This document shows, piece by piece, positions 15,189-24,552 of a stretch of DNA of 64,000 bases. Every line of letters starts with the position of its first letter. Position 1 is the stretch's first letter. Made by a program: the position numbers and the translations under genes. The DNA comes from Porphyromonas uenonis 60-3 (GTDB lineage Bacteria > Bacteroidota > Bacteroidia > Bacteroidales > Porphyromonadaceae). The stretch spans positions 1 to 64,000 of the forward strand of contig NZ_ACLR01000123.1 of assembly GCF_000174775.1 (NCBI RefSeq), read 5' to 3'. Below the pieces are notes generated by a model, which saw nothing but the letters and a program-made list of their open reading frames with translations, searched no databases and was not told the origin of the DNA.

Positions 15189-16312
15189 AGAAACTAACTA
15201 TTTTCGCAATGTCAATGGGAGCAGGAGGAGCTGAAAAAGTAATTTCGCTCTTCCTGAAGGAGTTGATAAAAGATTACGAGGTAACTCTATTCCTATTCTA
15301 TGACAGCATACATCATCCGATTCCCGATGGTGTAAAGATTATCTCGCTATACCCAAGCTCTCAAAACAATTGGTTGCGGAGACTCTGCAGTATCCCTAAG
15401 GGGATCTTAGCTTATGCCCGCTTTCTAAGGAAGACAAGACCAGATATATCGCTCTCCTTTCTCTATAGACCCAATGTCGTGTCAGGGATCTTAGCTCCCC
15501 TCTTCCCTCACATACGGTTTATAATTAGCGAACGCAACTATGCCTCTATAGAGTATGCCCGAGAGGGAGTAAAAGGATGGGCTGGCAGAGTGCTACTCCG
15601 ATGGGCATACAATAGAGCAGATACGCTATTCTCTAACTCAGAGCATATCAACAAGGATCTCCGAGAGCACTTTCATCTCACATTACCTATGAGTGTAATC
15701 TATAATCCCATAGAACTGCCTAAAGAGCGACACAACGTTTCTCGGGAGTACCCGACTCGCATCGTATCTGTAGGAAGATTTTCCCCCATCAAGAACCATA
15801 CTTTGCTATTTCAAGCGTTGCGTCACCTACCAGATCATAGGCTCACTATCTGGGGAGAAGGTGGCTTGCGCTCAGAGTACGAACGTACTCTGGCGGAGCT
15901 AGGTCTATCAGATCGTGTGTCACTACCTGGTAATACTAAGCATGTATTAGACGAGATCAAACAGGGCGAACTATTCGTCTTATCCTCTATATCGGAGGGG
16001 TTTCCCAACGTCCTGCTCGAAGCAATGAGCGTTGGCTTGCCCGTGATTGCTACCAACTGCTTGTCTGGACCGCTGGAAATGCTCAATGAAAATGAACCAA
16101 TTGATATAGAACAAGGGGGCTTTGCTCTCGCAAAGTATGGTCTCATGATCAATGTCAGCGATACTAAAGGCCTCGTAAGTGCAGTGAATTATCTTTCAGA
16201 TCACTATGAGCAAAGAAACTTCTACTCCCAAAAAGCTTTAGAAAGAGCAGAGCAATATACTCTACCATCTATATACAAGCAACTCAAAGCACTAATTGAA
16301 GAGCCTATCTAA
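15185..16312 (+). CDS. Glycosyltransferase family 4
   Basis: A 375-residue GT-B glycosyltransferase. The N-terminal donor/acceptor motif MGAGGAEKVISLFL (about residues 11-24), the middle GRFSPIKNHTLLFQAL and the C-terminal E-x7-E region in SEGFPNVLLEAMSVGLPVIA are all characteristic of GT4. It should add one sugar of the repeat unit at the cytoplasmic face. The donor cannot be read from the sequence. Confidence 0.9.
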   Translation: MKKLTIFAMSMGAGGAEKVISLFLKELIKDYEVTLFLFYDSIHHPIPDGVKIISLYPSSQNNWLRRLCSIPKGILAYARFLRKTRPDISLSFLYRPNVVSGILAPLFPHIRFIISERNYASIEYAREGVKGWAGRVLLRWAYNRADTLFSNSEHINKDLREHFHLTLPMSVIYNPIELPKERHNVSREYPTRIVSVGRFSPIKNHTLLFQALRHLPDHRLTIWGEGGLRSEYERTLAELGLSDRVSLPGNTKHVLDEIKQGELFVLSSISEGFPNVLLEAMSVGLPVIATNCLSGPLEMLNENEPIDIEQGGFALAKYGLMINVSDTKGLVSAVNYLSDHYEQRNFYSQKALERAEQYTLPSIYKQLKALIEEPI

Positions 16313-16315
16313 GCT

Positions 16316-17473
16316 ATGAAGATCCTACGCATCCTCACCTCCTCTATATCGTATCAGCTTATTAAGGGGCAACTGAAATATATGAGTGATAATGGCTACG
16401 AAGTAGTAGGGGTGAGCGGTCTACCCGAAGAACGTGCAAATGAAGCTTCAATAAGAGAGGGGATAAAGACCGTGATTACTCCTCACCTCGTACGTTCTAT
16501 CTCTATCTCAAATGATGTAAGAGCTCTCTTTGAGTTGATTAAGCTCATCAGAAGGGAAAAACCTGATGTAGTCCATGCAAATACCCCTAAGGCATCTCTC
16601 CTTGGCATAACTGCTGCTTGGTGGTGTCGCGTACCACATCGCATCTATACGGTGACTGGGCTCCGCTTCCAAACGGCAAAGGGCTTCTTTCGCTGGCTGC
16701 TTATCACTATGGAGCGTATCACCTGTCGCTTCAGTACCAAAGTAATCCCAGAGGGCGATGGGGTGGCAAAGACACTGCTTGACGAGCATATTACAAGGAA
16801 GCCTCTTAAAAAGCTGCACAATGGGAACATTAACGGAATTGACTTGGCATACTATGATGAGAGTGCCATACCTATAAGCTTGCTGAGTCAAGCTAAGTCT
16901 GAGACGAGCTTCTCTGAGGAGAGCTTCACCTTTATCTTTGTGGGACGGATCGTGAGAGATAAGGGGATCTGTGAGCTGGTGGAGGCGTTCACCCGTCTGC
17001 AACAAGAACATCCCGAAGCTCGCTTGCTACTTGTAGGCAACTTCGAGCAGGAGCTAGACCCACTACCTGAGGATGTCTATCATACGATACAGAGTCACCC
17101 AGCTATCTACTGTGCAGGGTGGCAAAATGATGTGCGCCCTTGGTTTGCCGTAGCTGATGCACTGGCTTTCCCCTCCTATCGGGAGGGCTTTCCCAATGTT
17201 GTAATGCAAGCTGGTGCTATGGGTCTCCCCTGCGTTGTCTCCGACATCAATGGTTGCAACGAAATCATCATAGAGGGAGAGAATGGGCTGATCATTCCGT
17301 CTCACGATGCAGTAGCACTATATCAGACCATGAAGCGTATGATTGAGGATAAAGCTCTCTACACACACTGCCAGCAGAACGCTCGCCCTCTGATCGCCTC
17401 TCGCTATAAGCAGGAGGATGTATGGCAGGCAACGCTGGAGATGTATCGAAGCTTGACAGGGGATGCTAAGTAG
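16316..17473 (+). CDS. Glycosyltransferase family 4, PglA/WbpT-like
   Basis: A 385-residue GT4 enzyme: NTPKASLLGITAAW near residue 85, VGRIVRDKGICELVEAF about residue 203, and REGFPNVVMQAGAMGLPCVV with the conserved acidic residues. This subfamily is often encoded just before the PglC-type sugar transferase, as here, and adds the second sugar to the undecaprenyl-linked primer. It starts 3 nt after the previous stop and so belongs to the same operon. Confidence 0.9.
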   Translation: MKILRILTSSISYQLIKGQLKYMSDNGYEVVGVSGLPEERANEASIREGIKTVITPHLVRSISISNDVRALFELIKLIRREKPDVVHANTPKASLLGITAAWWCRVPHRIYTVTGLRFQTAKGFFRWLLITMERITCRFSTKVIPEGDGVAKTLLDEHITRKPLKKLHNGNINGIDLAYYDESAIPISLLSQAKSETSFSEESFTFIFVGRIVRDKGICELVEAFTRLQQEHPEARLLLVGNFEQELDPLPEDVYHTIQSHPAIYCAGWQNDVRPWFAVADALAFPSYREGFPNVVMQAGAMGLPCVVSDINGCNEIIIEGENGLIIPSHDAVALYQTMKRMIEDKALYTHCQQNARPLIASRYKQEDVWQATLEMYRSLTGDAK

Positions 17474-17519
17474 CCACTTCGCGTAGATTTTAGACTATAA
17501 CAGTTCGCATAGGAAGCGT

Positions 17520-17527
17520 TATCTTTG
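17520..17527 (+). promoter_or_regulatory. TATCTTTG box before the sugar transferase
   Basis: The TAnnTTTG box ends 23 nt before ATG 17551. It rules against the GTG at 17530 as start, because that codon would sit at or before the transcription start. Confidence 0.5.
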
Positions 17528-17550
17528 TAGTGGCTCGAGCCTGCCTAATA

Positions 17551-18162
17551 ATGAATATGATCTATAGAAAGTATATCAAGCGCATATTGGACTTCATAGG
17601 AGCTCTCATTATGCTGATTGTGCTGTCGCCACTGCTACTGGTGGTGACGGTGTGGCTGCACTTTGCTAATAAGGGTGCAGGTCCGTTCTTCACGCAGGAG
17701 CGCCCAGGCAAGGACGAGCGAATCTTTAAGCTCTACAAGTTCAAGAGTATGACCGATGAGCGAGATGCGGAGGGCAATCTGCTTCCCGATGGGGAGCGAC
17801 TTACGTCTGTTGGTCGCTTCATCCGCAAGACCTCGCTCGATGAGCTGCCTCAACTGTGGAATGTTCTCAAGGGAGATATGTCTTTTATCGGACCACGACC
17901 ACTCTTGGTACAGTATCTACCTCTATATAGTGCATCACAACGGCGCCGCCACAAAGAGAGGCCTGGCATTACGGGCTGGGCACAAGTGTCTGGTCGTAAT
18001 GCGATAAGCTGGGAGAGAAAGTTCGCCCTGGACGTTTGGTACGTAGATCATCTCTCTTTTCGTCTTGACTGTATTATTATATGGCGTACCGTTGTCAAGG
18101 TCTTGAGAAAAGAGGGGATCAGCTCTGCTAGCTGTGACACCATGGAGCCATTTGAAGGATAG
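17551..18162 (+). CDS. Undecaprenyl-phosphate sugar phosphotransferase, PglC-like
   Basis: About 203 residues, the size of the short monotopic phosphoglycosyl transferases (PglC). One N-terminal hydrophobic segment (IGALIMLIVLSPLLLVVTVW) is followed by the catalytic domain: FTQERPGKDERIFKLYKFKSM, TSLDELPQLWNVLKGDMSFI, GPRPLL and GITGWAQVSGRNAISW. It starts repeat-unit assembly by moving a sugar phosphate to undecaprenyl phosphate. Together with the PglD-like and PglE-like genes downstream, the likely sugar is a di-N-acetylated bacillosamine type. Confidence 0.92.
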   Translation: MNMIYRKYIKRILDFIGALIMLIVLSPLLLVVTVWLHFANKGAGPFFTQERPGKDERIFKLYKFKSMTDERDAEGNLLPDGERLTSVGRFIRKTSLDELPQLWNVLKGDMSFIGPRPLLVQYLPLYSASQRRRHKERPGITGWAQVSGRNAISWERKFALDVWYVDHLSFRLDCIIIWRTVVKVLRKEGISSASCDTMEPFEG

Positions 18163-18169
18163 AGAGACT

Positions 18170-18817
18170 ATGAAGGATATTGTAATAATCGGAGCTGGAG
18201 GACTGGGGCGAGAGATCTTAGGACTTATACAATCTGTTAATAAGGAGGAGCCTCGGTGGCGTGTCAAGGGATTTTACGATGATGGTGCGGAATGCGGAAA
18301 GCTTATTCATGGACTACCCATACTGGGCAAAGTGGAGGATCTCAACGCTCAGCAAGAGTCTCTTGATGTAGCAATCGCTATTGGCGACTCAAGCACAAGA
18401 CGCAAAGTCTATGACGGACTTAACAAGCAGCACCTCTCATTTCCTGCGCTGATCAGTCCTGATGCTACGATCCTAGACGAGAGGAGTGTCTCTATTGGTG
18501 AGGGCGTTCTCTGCTGTGCTGGGACGATCCTCACCTGTGATATAACTATTGGTGCTTTTACGCTGCTGAACCTGTGCTGTACGGTCGGGCATGACGCTGT
18601 CATAGAGCCTTTCTGCTCTTTTATGCCTTCAGTAAACATCTCTGGAGAGACTCATATCGGAGCGGAAGTCTACATGGGTACAAGCTCTTCGATCATCAAT
18701 CGTATCTCCATAGGAAAAAACACAACGATAGGAGCAGGTGCTGTAGTGACAAAAGACATTCCTGCAGACTGCGTTGTTGTGGGGTGTCCCGCTCGTCCTA
18801 TCAAGTTTAAATCATAG
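18170..18817 (+). CDS. PglD/NeuD-type sugar N-acetyltransferase
   Basis: A 215-residue enzyme starting at ATG 18170; an earlier in-frame ATG overlaps the previous gene and would add 12 non-conserved residues. An N-terminal Rossmann-like nucleotide-sugar domain (IVIIGAGGLGREILGLIQ) is followed by a left-handed beta-helix with TIGAFTLLNL, VGHDAVIEPF, GAEVYMGTSS and TTIGAGAVVTKDIPADCVVV. In PglD this enzyme acetylates UDP-4-amino sugars. Its position between PglC-like and PglE-like genes supports that role. Confidence 0.88.
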   Translation: MKDIVIIGAGGLGREILGLIQSVNKEEPRWRVKGFYDDGAECGKLIHGLPILGKVEDLNAQQESLDVAIAIGDSSTRRKVYDGLNKQHLSFPALISPDATILDERSVSIGEGVLCCAGTILTCDITIGAFTLLNLCCTVGHDAVIEPFCSFMPSVNISGETHIGAEVYMGTSSSIINRISIGKNTTIGAGAVVTKDIPADCVVVGCPARPIKFKS

Positions 18818-18872
18818 ACAGCTTATAGTATCTCTTAACCACATCTGTAAGACCAACTTCATAAGTGTGGGG

Positions 18873-18900
18873 AGCTGTTGGCTGTTGGCTGTTGGCAGTT
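18873..18900. repeat. TGTTGGC heptamer array (second copy)
   Basis: GCTGTTGG repeated with 7-nt period, the same unit as at 6188-6215, here between the PglD-like and PglE-like genes. Confidence 0.5.
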
Positions 18901-19226
18901 GAAGGGGGGCGGTCGTTTCTCTGGAGACTTTCTTCACTAGATAATAGACTTGAGAGCCTACTCATCGTTTCCTATATAATAAGGTAGCGGGGGGGGGACG
19001 TTGGTCGGAGGATACGTCTGACGGGCTCTTCCTCCCACTAGCCTAGACTACACAACGAATATCGTGTAGTAGTTGGTGTATGCCAACTGTAGGGGTGGTG
19101 TGGAGCTTGTGTCCTACAAGTTTGGATCAGTTGTGGCGTCGCTCTTCTTTGCGATCTGTTGAGACATTTGCATGTTGTAGCATGATGATGGGGGCACCTG
19201 AGCGCAGCGTCTACGGTCTGCGTTAT

Positions 19227-19445
19227 TACCTTTGCACTGTCATTGACAATGTAAAGAGATCCATTTGGAGACTATTGCATAAAGGCGAATCGCTGTGTTG
19301 CTTTCGGGATTCGGCTTCGTTCACATACGGAGGTATGCTCCCTTCAGACCTCACCCTCAGCGCCTTGCGCTTCATCCTTTCTGCAAAGTCAGGACAATCT
19401 TGCAAGCAAGATTGTGAGACTGTTGACTTTTGCAACAGTTTCATT
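19227..19445 (+). ncRNA. Candidate structured RNA or dispersed repeat unit
   Basis: A TACCTTTG box opens the segment and is followed by CATTGACAATG (palindromic). Near the end are a perfect 10-bp inverted repeat with a 2-nt loop (19394-19415) and another 7-bp hairpin (19419-19439). The density of hairpins and the lack of a plausible protein suggest an RNA or mobile repeat. There is no strong -33 box and no T-run at the end. Confidence 0.35.
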
Positions 19446-19604
19446 TGCGTTGAGTATGTATGTCTTACAAGCCACCGAGGGATCCTCTCATCTGCATGTC
19501 ATATCAGGCACCCGATGAATTGTGATCATCACCTTGCTGGATGTCACGTGAAGATGGAGCGAGAGTCTTAGGACCACAAAGCTTGAGGTAAGCCCCTTTT
19601 TCAT

Positions 19605-19612
19605 TACATTTG
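19605..19612 (+). promoter_or_regulatory. TACATTTG promoter box of the aminotransferase gene
   Basis: Matches TAnnTTTG, 27 nt upstream of ATG 19640. It probably drives the aminotransferase and the men genes behind it. Confidence 0.5.
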
Positions 19613-19639
19613 TAGGCAACTAAATCAGAGCTAACAAGT

Positions 19640-20785
19640 ATGGCGCAGAAGAAGATTTGGCTCTCACTCGCTGAGATGGGAGGACGAGAGCAGGAGTTTA
19701 TACAAGAGGCGTTTGACACCAATTGGGTGGTGCCTCTGGGACCTAATGTCAATGGCTTCGAGGAGGACTTGACTCGCTACCTCGGAGCGCCAGGCAAGCA
19801 TGTCGTAGCACTCAGCGCTGGCACGGCTGCTCTGCACTTAGGACTGGTCATGCTGGGCGTGGGGCGTGATGATGAGGTGATCTGTCAGAGCTTTACCTTT
19901 GCTGCCTCGGCCAACCCGATTACTTATCAGGGGGCTAAGCCTATATTCGTTGATAGCGAGCCTGACACGTGGAACATGTCCCCCACGCTACTACGTCAAG
20001 CTATCGAGGATCGCATCGCTCAGACGGGACACAAGCCTAAGGCGATCATACCCGTTCATCTGTATGGCATGCCCGCTAAGATGGACGAGATACTGGCGAT
20101 CGCTGAGGAGTACGACATCCCTGTCCTAGAGGATGCTGCTGAGGCGCTCGGATCTGAGTATAAGGGGCGCAAGTGCGGTACGCTAGGTCGCTACGGAGCG
20201 CTCTCTTTCAATGGCAATAAGATGATTACCACGTCGGGTGGTGGAGCTTTGGTTTGTCCTAGTGAAGAAGCGGCTAGGCGTGTCCTCTTTTACGCAACGC
20301 AGGCTCGTGACAATGCGCCACACTATCAGCACACGCACATCGGCTATAACTACCGCCTGAGCAATATATCGGCGGGGATAGGCCGTGGGCAGATGCTCGT
20401 CCTTGATGAGCATGTGGCTAAGCGTCGGCACAACCACGCCCGCTACTGCGCCCTGCTGGCTGACTGCCCTGGTGTCGAGGTGAAGTGCGCCCCCACGGAG
20501 GAGTACGATAGCAACTACTGGCTTAGCTGCGTCTTAGTGGATCCTGAGAAAGCGGGCTTCACCCGTGAGGATCTGAGACTCCGACTAGAGGCTGAGGCTA
20601 TCGAGAGCCGTCCGCTATGGAAGCCGATGCACCTGCAGCCAGTCTTTGCCGAGGCGCCTCGCTATGTCGATGGTACAAGTGAGCGACTCTTTGACCGTGG
20701 GCTCTGCCTGCCTAGTGGTACACTGGTGACGGAGGAGGATTTGCAGCGCATTGTCGCAGTGATCCGAGAGCTGGGCAAGAGGTAA
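19640..20785 (+). CDS. DegT/DnrJ/EryC1-type sugar aminotransferase, PglE-like
   Basis: A 381-residue PLP enzyme of the nucleotide-sugar aminotransferase family. Signatures: SAGTAALHLGLVMLGVG near residue 55, QSFTFAASANPITYQGAKPI near residue 83, LEDAAEALGS, and the internal-aldimine lysine in SFNGNKMITTSGGGAL near residue 197. It should transaminate a UDP-4-keto-6-deoxy-sugar to the 4-amino sugar that the PglD-like enzyme acetylates. The keto sugar would come from the PglF-like dehydratase encoded 20 kb away. It is followed after 38 nt by menF. Confidence 0.92.
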   Translation: MAQKKIWLSLAEMGGREQEFIQEAFDTNWVVPLGPNVNGFEEDLTRYLGAPGKHVVALSAGTAALHLGLVMLGVGRDDEVICQSFTFAASANPITYQGAKPIFVDSEPDTWNMSPTLLRQAIEDRIAQTGHKPKAIIPVHLYGMPAKMDEILAIAEEYDIPVLEDAAEALGSEYKGRKCGTLGRYGALSFNGNKMITTSGGGALVCPSEEAARRVLFYATQARDNAPHYQHTHIGYNYRLSNISAGIGRGQMLVLDEHVAKRRHNHARYCALLADCPGVEVKCAPTEEYDSNYWLSCVLVDPEKAGFTREDLRLRLEAEAIESRPLWKPMHLQPVFAEAPRYVDGTSERLFDRGLCLPSGTLVTEEDLQRIVAVIRELGKR

Positions 20786-20823
20786 AAGGGTTTGCCCCCA
20801 GGCACTCGACGGAGGTAAATGCT

Positions 20824-21975
20824 GTGCTGAGTAAGAGATCTCATAAGGAGCTAAAAGGTAGGAGCTGTAGTTGTGACGAACTGGTCACGCTGGTGGCGGA
20901 GCGAATGAATCGTCGTGCACCTTTCGCCTGCTTTCGCCTACCTGGCGAAGGTCGTACGGTGCATGAGATTGGGCTACAGAACGAGGCTAGGGCTGTGGCG
21001 ACTACGACTGAGGAGCTGAGAGAGTGGAAGAAGCATTTGGCGGGCTTTCTGATGGCACCCTTTGCGGTGACGATCGAGACGCCGATGCTCTGGATCGAAG
21101 AGGAGCAGGGGAAGCAAGGGGCAAGCGTGCTACAGCTTGCGGCATGTGATGAGGCAGAGCTAGAGAGCTTTCCGCCTGTGGCTCCGATACCGCAGGCTTT
21201 ACCCGATAGTTACCGTGTTACTTTCGCTCGCTTTATGGAGCATCTGCAGGACGGGATGGCGGAGAAGCTTGTCTTGGCGCACCTTGTCGAACTGCCCAGC
21301 ATCGCTACGGCACAAGTGGTTGGCGCCTTTGACAAAGCCTTGACACACTACCCGAATGCTTTCGTGTCGCTCTGCTACACGCCTCAGTCGGGGCTGTGGC
21401 TCTGCGCCACGCCAGAGATGCTCCTCCGAGGGGACGGTGCCGACTGGCAGACGGTGGCACTGGCTGGGACGATGCCTCGGCAGGCGGATGGCGAGCCGTC
21501 CGTCTGGAGTGAGAAGAATCGGCGGGAGCATCACTATGTACAGCGCTTCATCGGAGAGCTACTGGAGCAGGAGGGGATTCCCTACCAGGCGCTTGATGTG
21601 GAGACGACAACGACGGGGCAGTTACAACATTTGCAGGCTCGCTTCGCTTTGCAACTCCCCGAGGGTTACGCGCCGATTACCTTGGCGGAGCGTCTTCACC
21701 CCACGCCAGCCGTCTGTGGCACGCCCCAGCGAGTGGCGCAACGTCTGATCCTCGAGGAGGAGTCTGCAGAGCGCTCTTACTATGCAGGCTTTCTGGGGTG
21801 GTACGAGCCTGAGCGACGGGTTGATCTCTTTGTCCAGATACGCTGTCTGCAATTGCTTCCCGAGCAAGCTCTACGGCTCTATGCGGGAGGCGGCATCGTG
21901 CGTGGATCAAGCCTCGAGAGCGAATGGCAGGAGGTCCTGCACAAGCTCTCGGCAATACATAGTCTTATAAGGTAA
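20824..21975 (+). CDS. menF: Isochorismate synthase
   Basis: First enzyme of menaquinone synthesis, chorismate to isochorismate. 383 residues of the chorismate-binding fold; the C-terminal half carries the conserved core: KLVLAHLVELP, TPEMLLRGDG, LAGTMPRQADGE, HLQARFALQLP, HPTPAVCGTP, YYAGFLGWYE and YAGGGIVRGSSLESEW. The start is GTG at 20824, supported by the ribosome-binding site GGAGG at 20811-20815; a nearby ATG at 20819 runs into a stop at once. It begins a menF-D-B-C-E operon. Confidence 0.92.
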   Translation: MLSKRSHKELKGRSCSCDELVTLVAERMNRRAPFACFRLPGEGRTVHEIGLQNEARAVATTTEELREWKKHLAGFLMAPFAVTIETPMLWIEEEQGKQGASVLQLAACDEAELESFPPVAPIPQALPDSYRVTFARFMEHLQDGMAEKLVLAHLVELPSIATAQVVGAFDKALTHYPNAFVSLCYTPQSGLWLCATPEMLLRGDGADWQTVALAGTMPRQADGEPSVWSEKNRREHHYVQRFIGELLEQEGIPYQALDVETTTTGQLQHLQARFALQLPEGYAPITLAERLHPTPAVCGTPQRVAQRLILEEESAERSYYAGFLGWYEPERRVDLFVQIRCLQLLPEQALRLYAGGGIVRGSSLESEWQEVLHKLSAIHSLIR

Positions 21976-21991
21976 AGGAGGAAGGAGCGCA

Positions 21992-23719
21992 ATGATACCG
22001 ATGGATGATCTTGTGATCAGCGAACTAATCGCTCTGCTTCAAGCACACGGTGTGCGTGACGTGGTGCTCTGCCCTGGCAGTCGCAATGCGCCACTCGTGC
22101 ATGCACTCAGCCACTACCTCACGAGGGCGACCTGTCACTCGATCATCGATGAGCGCAGCGCTGGCTTCTACGCCCTTGGCTTGGCACTCGCCACGCATAG
22201 AGAGGTCGTGGTCTGCTGCACCTCTGGCACGGCGGTAGCAAACCTTCACCCAGCAGTCGCTGAGGCTTACTATCAGGGTGTCCCGCTGGTTATCCTATCG
22301 GCCGATAGACCCGAGCGATGGATCGGGCAGTGGGCTGGGCAAACGCTTCCTCAGCCAGGACTCTTCGGCTCACTGGTGCGCAAAGCGGTACAGCTCCCCG
22401 AGCCACACACCGATGAGGAGCGGTGGTACTGCAACCGTCTAATCAACGAGGCGCTCCTCGTAGCGCTGGCTCCGCTCCCAGGTCCCGTGCAGATCAATGT
22501 CCCGATCAGCGACCCGAGCGTATCTTTGCTTCCGCCAACTCCAGCAGAGCAACAGTCTGATCCAAGCGATAGACGACCCATCGGAATGCAGTCAGGACGC
22601 CATATCAAGCAGTGCTGTCCGTGTGGTGTGGATGCGCAGGCGGTCAAGCCGTTGCTAGAGAGGCTCGCCACGTTCGAGCGCAAGATGATATTGGTAGGAC
22701 AGGAGAGTTGGACAGCTACGACTAGCGCAGGGGCGGTCTTTCCGCAAAGCTTGCGGGAGCAGTTCCTCTGCATCGGCGAGTCGCTCTCCAATAGGCCCGT
22801 GACAATCTGTTCGCTCGATGCGCTCCTAGCGTCTCTCAGCGAGGCGGATCGACGAGCCCTGCAGCCTGACCTGCTGATCACCCTCGGCGGGCATATCGTC
22901 TCCAACAAGATAAAGCAGTACTTGCGCAACTATCCGCCACGGGAGACGTGGCACCTGTCGCCTGATCCCAGTGTGGTGGATCTCTTTTGCAGTCTCACCG
23001 AGCTGATCACAGCTCCTGTCGGGCCATTCCTTGAAATAATGGCGCAGGGCTTGGCTGGTCACGCTAGCTCTCCCTACGCCCTTCAGTGGCGGGAGCGAAT
23101 TGATCGGCTGCCGTCACCGACGCCACGCTACAGTTCTCTGGCCGTGGTGGGAAACCTTCTGAATCAGCTCCCCGAAGAGCCCTGCGTGTTACACCTGGCG
23201 AACAGTTCGTCGGTGCGCTATGCGGAGCTTTTCCGCAAGCCTCGTCGGCTTCTCACGCTTTGCAATCGAGGCACCAGTGGCATAGAGGGCTCGCTCTCGA
23301 CCGCCTTAGGCTTTGCCCGCCAGAGAACCGAGGAGCGCCACTTCATCGTTATCGGGGACTTGAGCTTCTTCTACGATCTCAATGCGCTGGGGCTCCCCGA
23401 GGTGGGGAGCAACGTGCGGGTGCTCCTGCTCAACAACCAGCGAGGGAGCATCTTCCAGAGCCTGCCGACCTTAGAGATGGACCCGCTGTCGCGACGCTAC
23501 ATCACCGCCGAGCATCAGCTGCAAGCGCAGGGCTGGGCGGAGAGCTGTGGCTGGGAGTACCTATCGGTGCACGAGGCGGGCGAGCTGGAGGAGACGATGG
23601 CTTACTTCGTCGGACCCGCCAAGCGTCCCCGCATCCTCGAGGCTTTCGTCTCCTCAGAGGATGAGATCGCCGAACTACAGACCTATTTCAAGCAATTACA
23701 ACCAAGAGAAGAGTTATGA
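21992..23719 (+). CDS. menD: SEPHCHC synthase
   Basis: Thiamine-diphosphate enzyme that joins isochorismate and 2-oxoglutarate. 575 residues, the usual size. [13 protein letters not shown] is at about residues 28-40, the catalytic glutamate is in [16 protein letters not shown], and the ThDP/Mg loop is [12 protein letters not shown] ending in [15 protein letters not shown] good ribosome-binding site (AAAGGAGG) precedes ATG 21992. It overlaps menB by 4 nt. Confidence 0.95.
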   Translation: MIPMDDLVISELIALLQAHGVRDVVLCPGSRNAPLVHALSHYLTRATCHSIIDERSAGFYALGLALATHREVVVCCTSGTAVANLHPAVAEAYYQGVPLVILSADRPERWIGQWAGQTLPQPGLFGSLVRKAVQLPEPHTDEERWYCNRLINEALLVALAPLPGPVQINVPISDPSVSLLPPTPAEQQSDPSDRRPIGMQSGRHIKQCCPCGVDAQAVKPLLERLATFERKMILVGQESWTATTSAGAVFPQSLREQFLCIGESLSNRPVTICSLDALLASLSEADRRALQPDLLITLGGHIVSNKIKQYLRNYPPRETWHLSPDPSVVDLFCSLTELITAPVGPFLEIMAQGLAGHASSPYALQWRERIDRLPSPTPRYSSLAVVGNLLNQLPEEPCVLHLANSSSVRYAELFRKPRRLLTLCNRGTSGIEGSLSTALGFARQRTEERHFIVIGDLSFFYDLNALGLPEVGSNVRVLLLNNQRGSIFQSLPTLEMDPLSRRYITAEHQLQAQGWAESCGWEYLSVHEAGELEETMAYFVGPAKRPRILEAFVSSEDEIAELQTYFKQLQPREEL

Positions 23720-24546
23720 GTGAAAAGAACCAAAGGGTGTGGAAGCCCCTCAAAGCGTACGAAGATATCCTCTTTGACTACTACAACGGCATCGCTCGCA
23801 TCACGATCAATCGTGAGCGCTACCGCAACGCCTTTACGCCAACTACGACGGCCGAGATGAGCGACGCTCTGCGCATCTGTCGTGAGGATCAGAGCATCAA
23901 CGTGGTGGTCCTGACGGGCGCTGGCGACAAAGCGTTTTGCTCTGGCGGAGATCAAAACGTCAAGGGTCGGGGTGGCTACATTGGCAAGGACGGCGTGCCT
24001 CGCCTGAGCGTCCTAGACGTGCAGAAGCAGATCCGCAGTATCCCCAAGCCAGTCATCGCTGCGGTCAATGGTTACGCCATCGGTGGCGGACATGTCCTCC
24101 ACGTGGTGTGCGACCTCTCGATCGCTTCGGAGAATGCTATCTTCGGGCAGACGGGACCCCGTGTGGGTAGCTTTGATGCGGGCTTTGGTTCCTCTTATCT
24201 GGCTCGTGTCGTAGGACAAAAGAAGGCGCGTGAGATATGGTTCCTCTGCCGCCAATACTCCGCTCAGGAGGCTCTCGACATGGGGCTGGTCAACAAAGTG
24301 GTGCCTCTCGACCAACTAGAAGATGAGTACGTGCAGTGGGCAGAAGAGATGATGCTGCTGAGTCCGCTCGCCCTTCGCATGATCAAGGCGGGTCTCAATG
24401 CCGAGCTGGACGGTCAGGCAGGTATCCAAGAGCTGGCGGGCGATGCGACGCTCCTCTACTACCTCACGGACGAAGCGCAGGAGGGTAAGAACGCTTTCCT
24501 GGAGAAGCGCAAGCCCAACTTTGAGCAGTACCCTAAGTTTCCCTAG
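23716..24546 (+). CDS. menB: 1,4-dihydroxy-2-naphthoyl-CoA synthase
   Basis: Crotonase-fold enzyme closing the second ring of the naphthoquinone. 276 residues. [15 protein letters not shown] is the MenB-specific active-site loop (bicarbonate-binding type GDQ), [19 protein letters not shown] the oxyanion hole, and [15 protein letters not shown] the substrate region. It overlaps menD, and menC starts 6 nt later. Confidence 0.96.
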   Translation: MSEKNQRVWKPLKAYEDILFDYYNGIARITINRERYRNAFTPTTTAEMSDALRICREDQSINVVVLTGAGDKAFCSGGDQNVKGRGGYIGKDGVPRLSVLDVQKQIRSIPKPVIAAVNGYAIGGGHVLHVVCDLSIASENAIFGQTGPRVGSFDAGFGSSYLARVVGQKKAREIWFLCRQYSAQEALDMGLVNKVVPLDQLEDEYVQWAEEMMLLSPLALRMIKAGLNAELDGQAGIQELAGDATLLYYLTDEAQEGKNAFLEKRKPNFEQYPKFP

Positions 24547-24552
24547 CGACCG

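Larger units (their letters stand above)
18818..19639. other. Long intergenic region with repeats and a structured block
   Basis: These 822 bases contain no protein that I trust. They hold a TGTTGGC array (18873-18900), a run of nine G (18989-18997), a TACCTTTG box (19227-19234) leading into a segment with several hairpins up to about 19445, and the promoter of the aminotransferase gene (19605-19612). Open frames on both strands of 19080-19571 have no recognisable protein features. Confidence 0.6.

Noticed and set aside
19080-19571. 163-codon frame and an opposing 72-codon frame
   Set aside because: Cys-rich, low-quality composition, overlap with hairpins and promoters, and no family resemblance. 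More likely non-coding.
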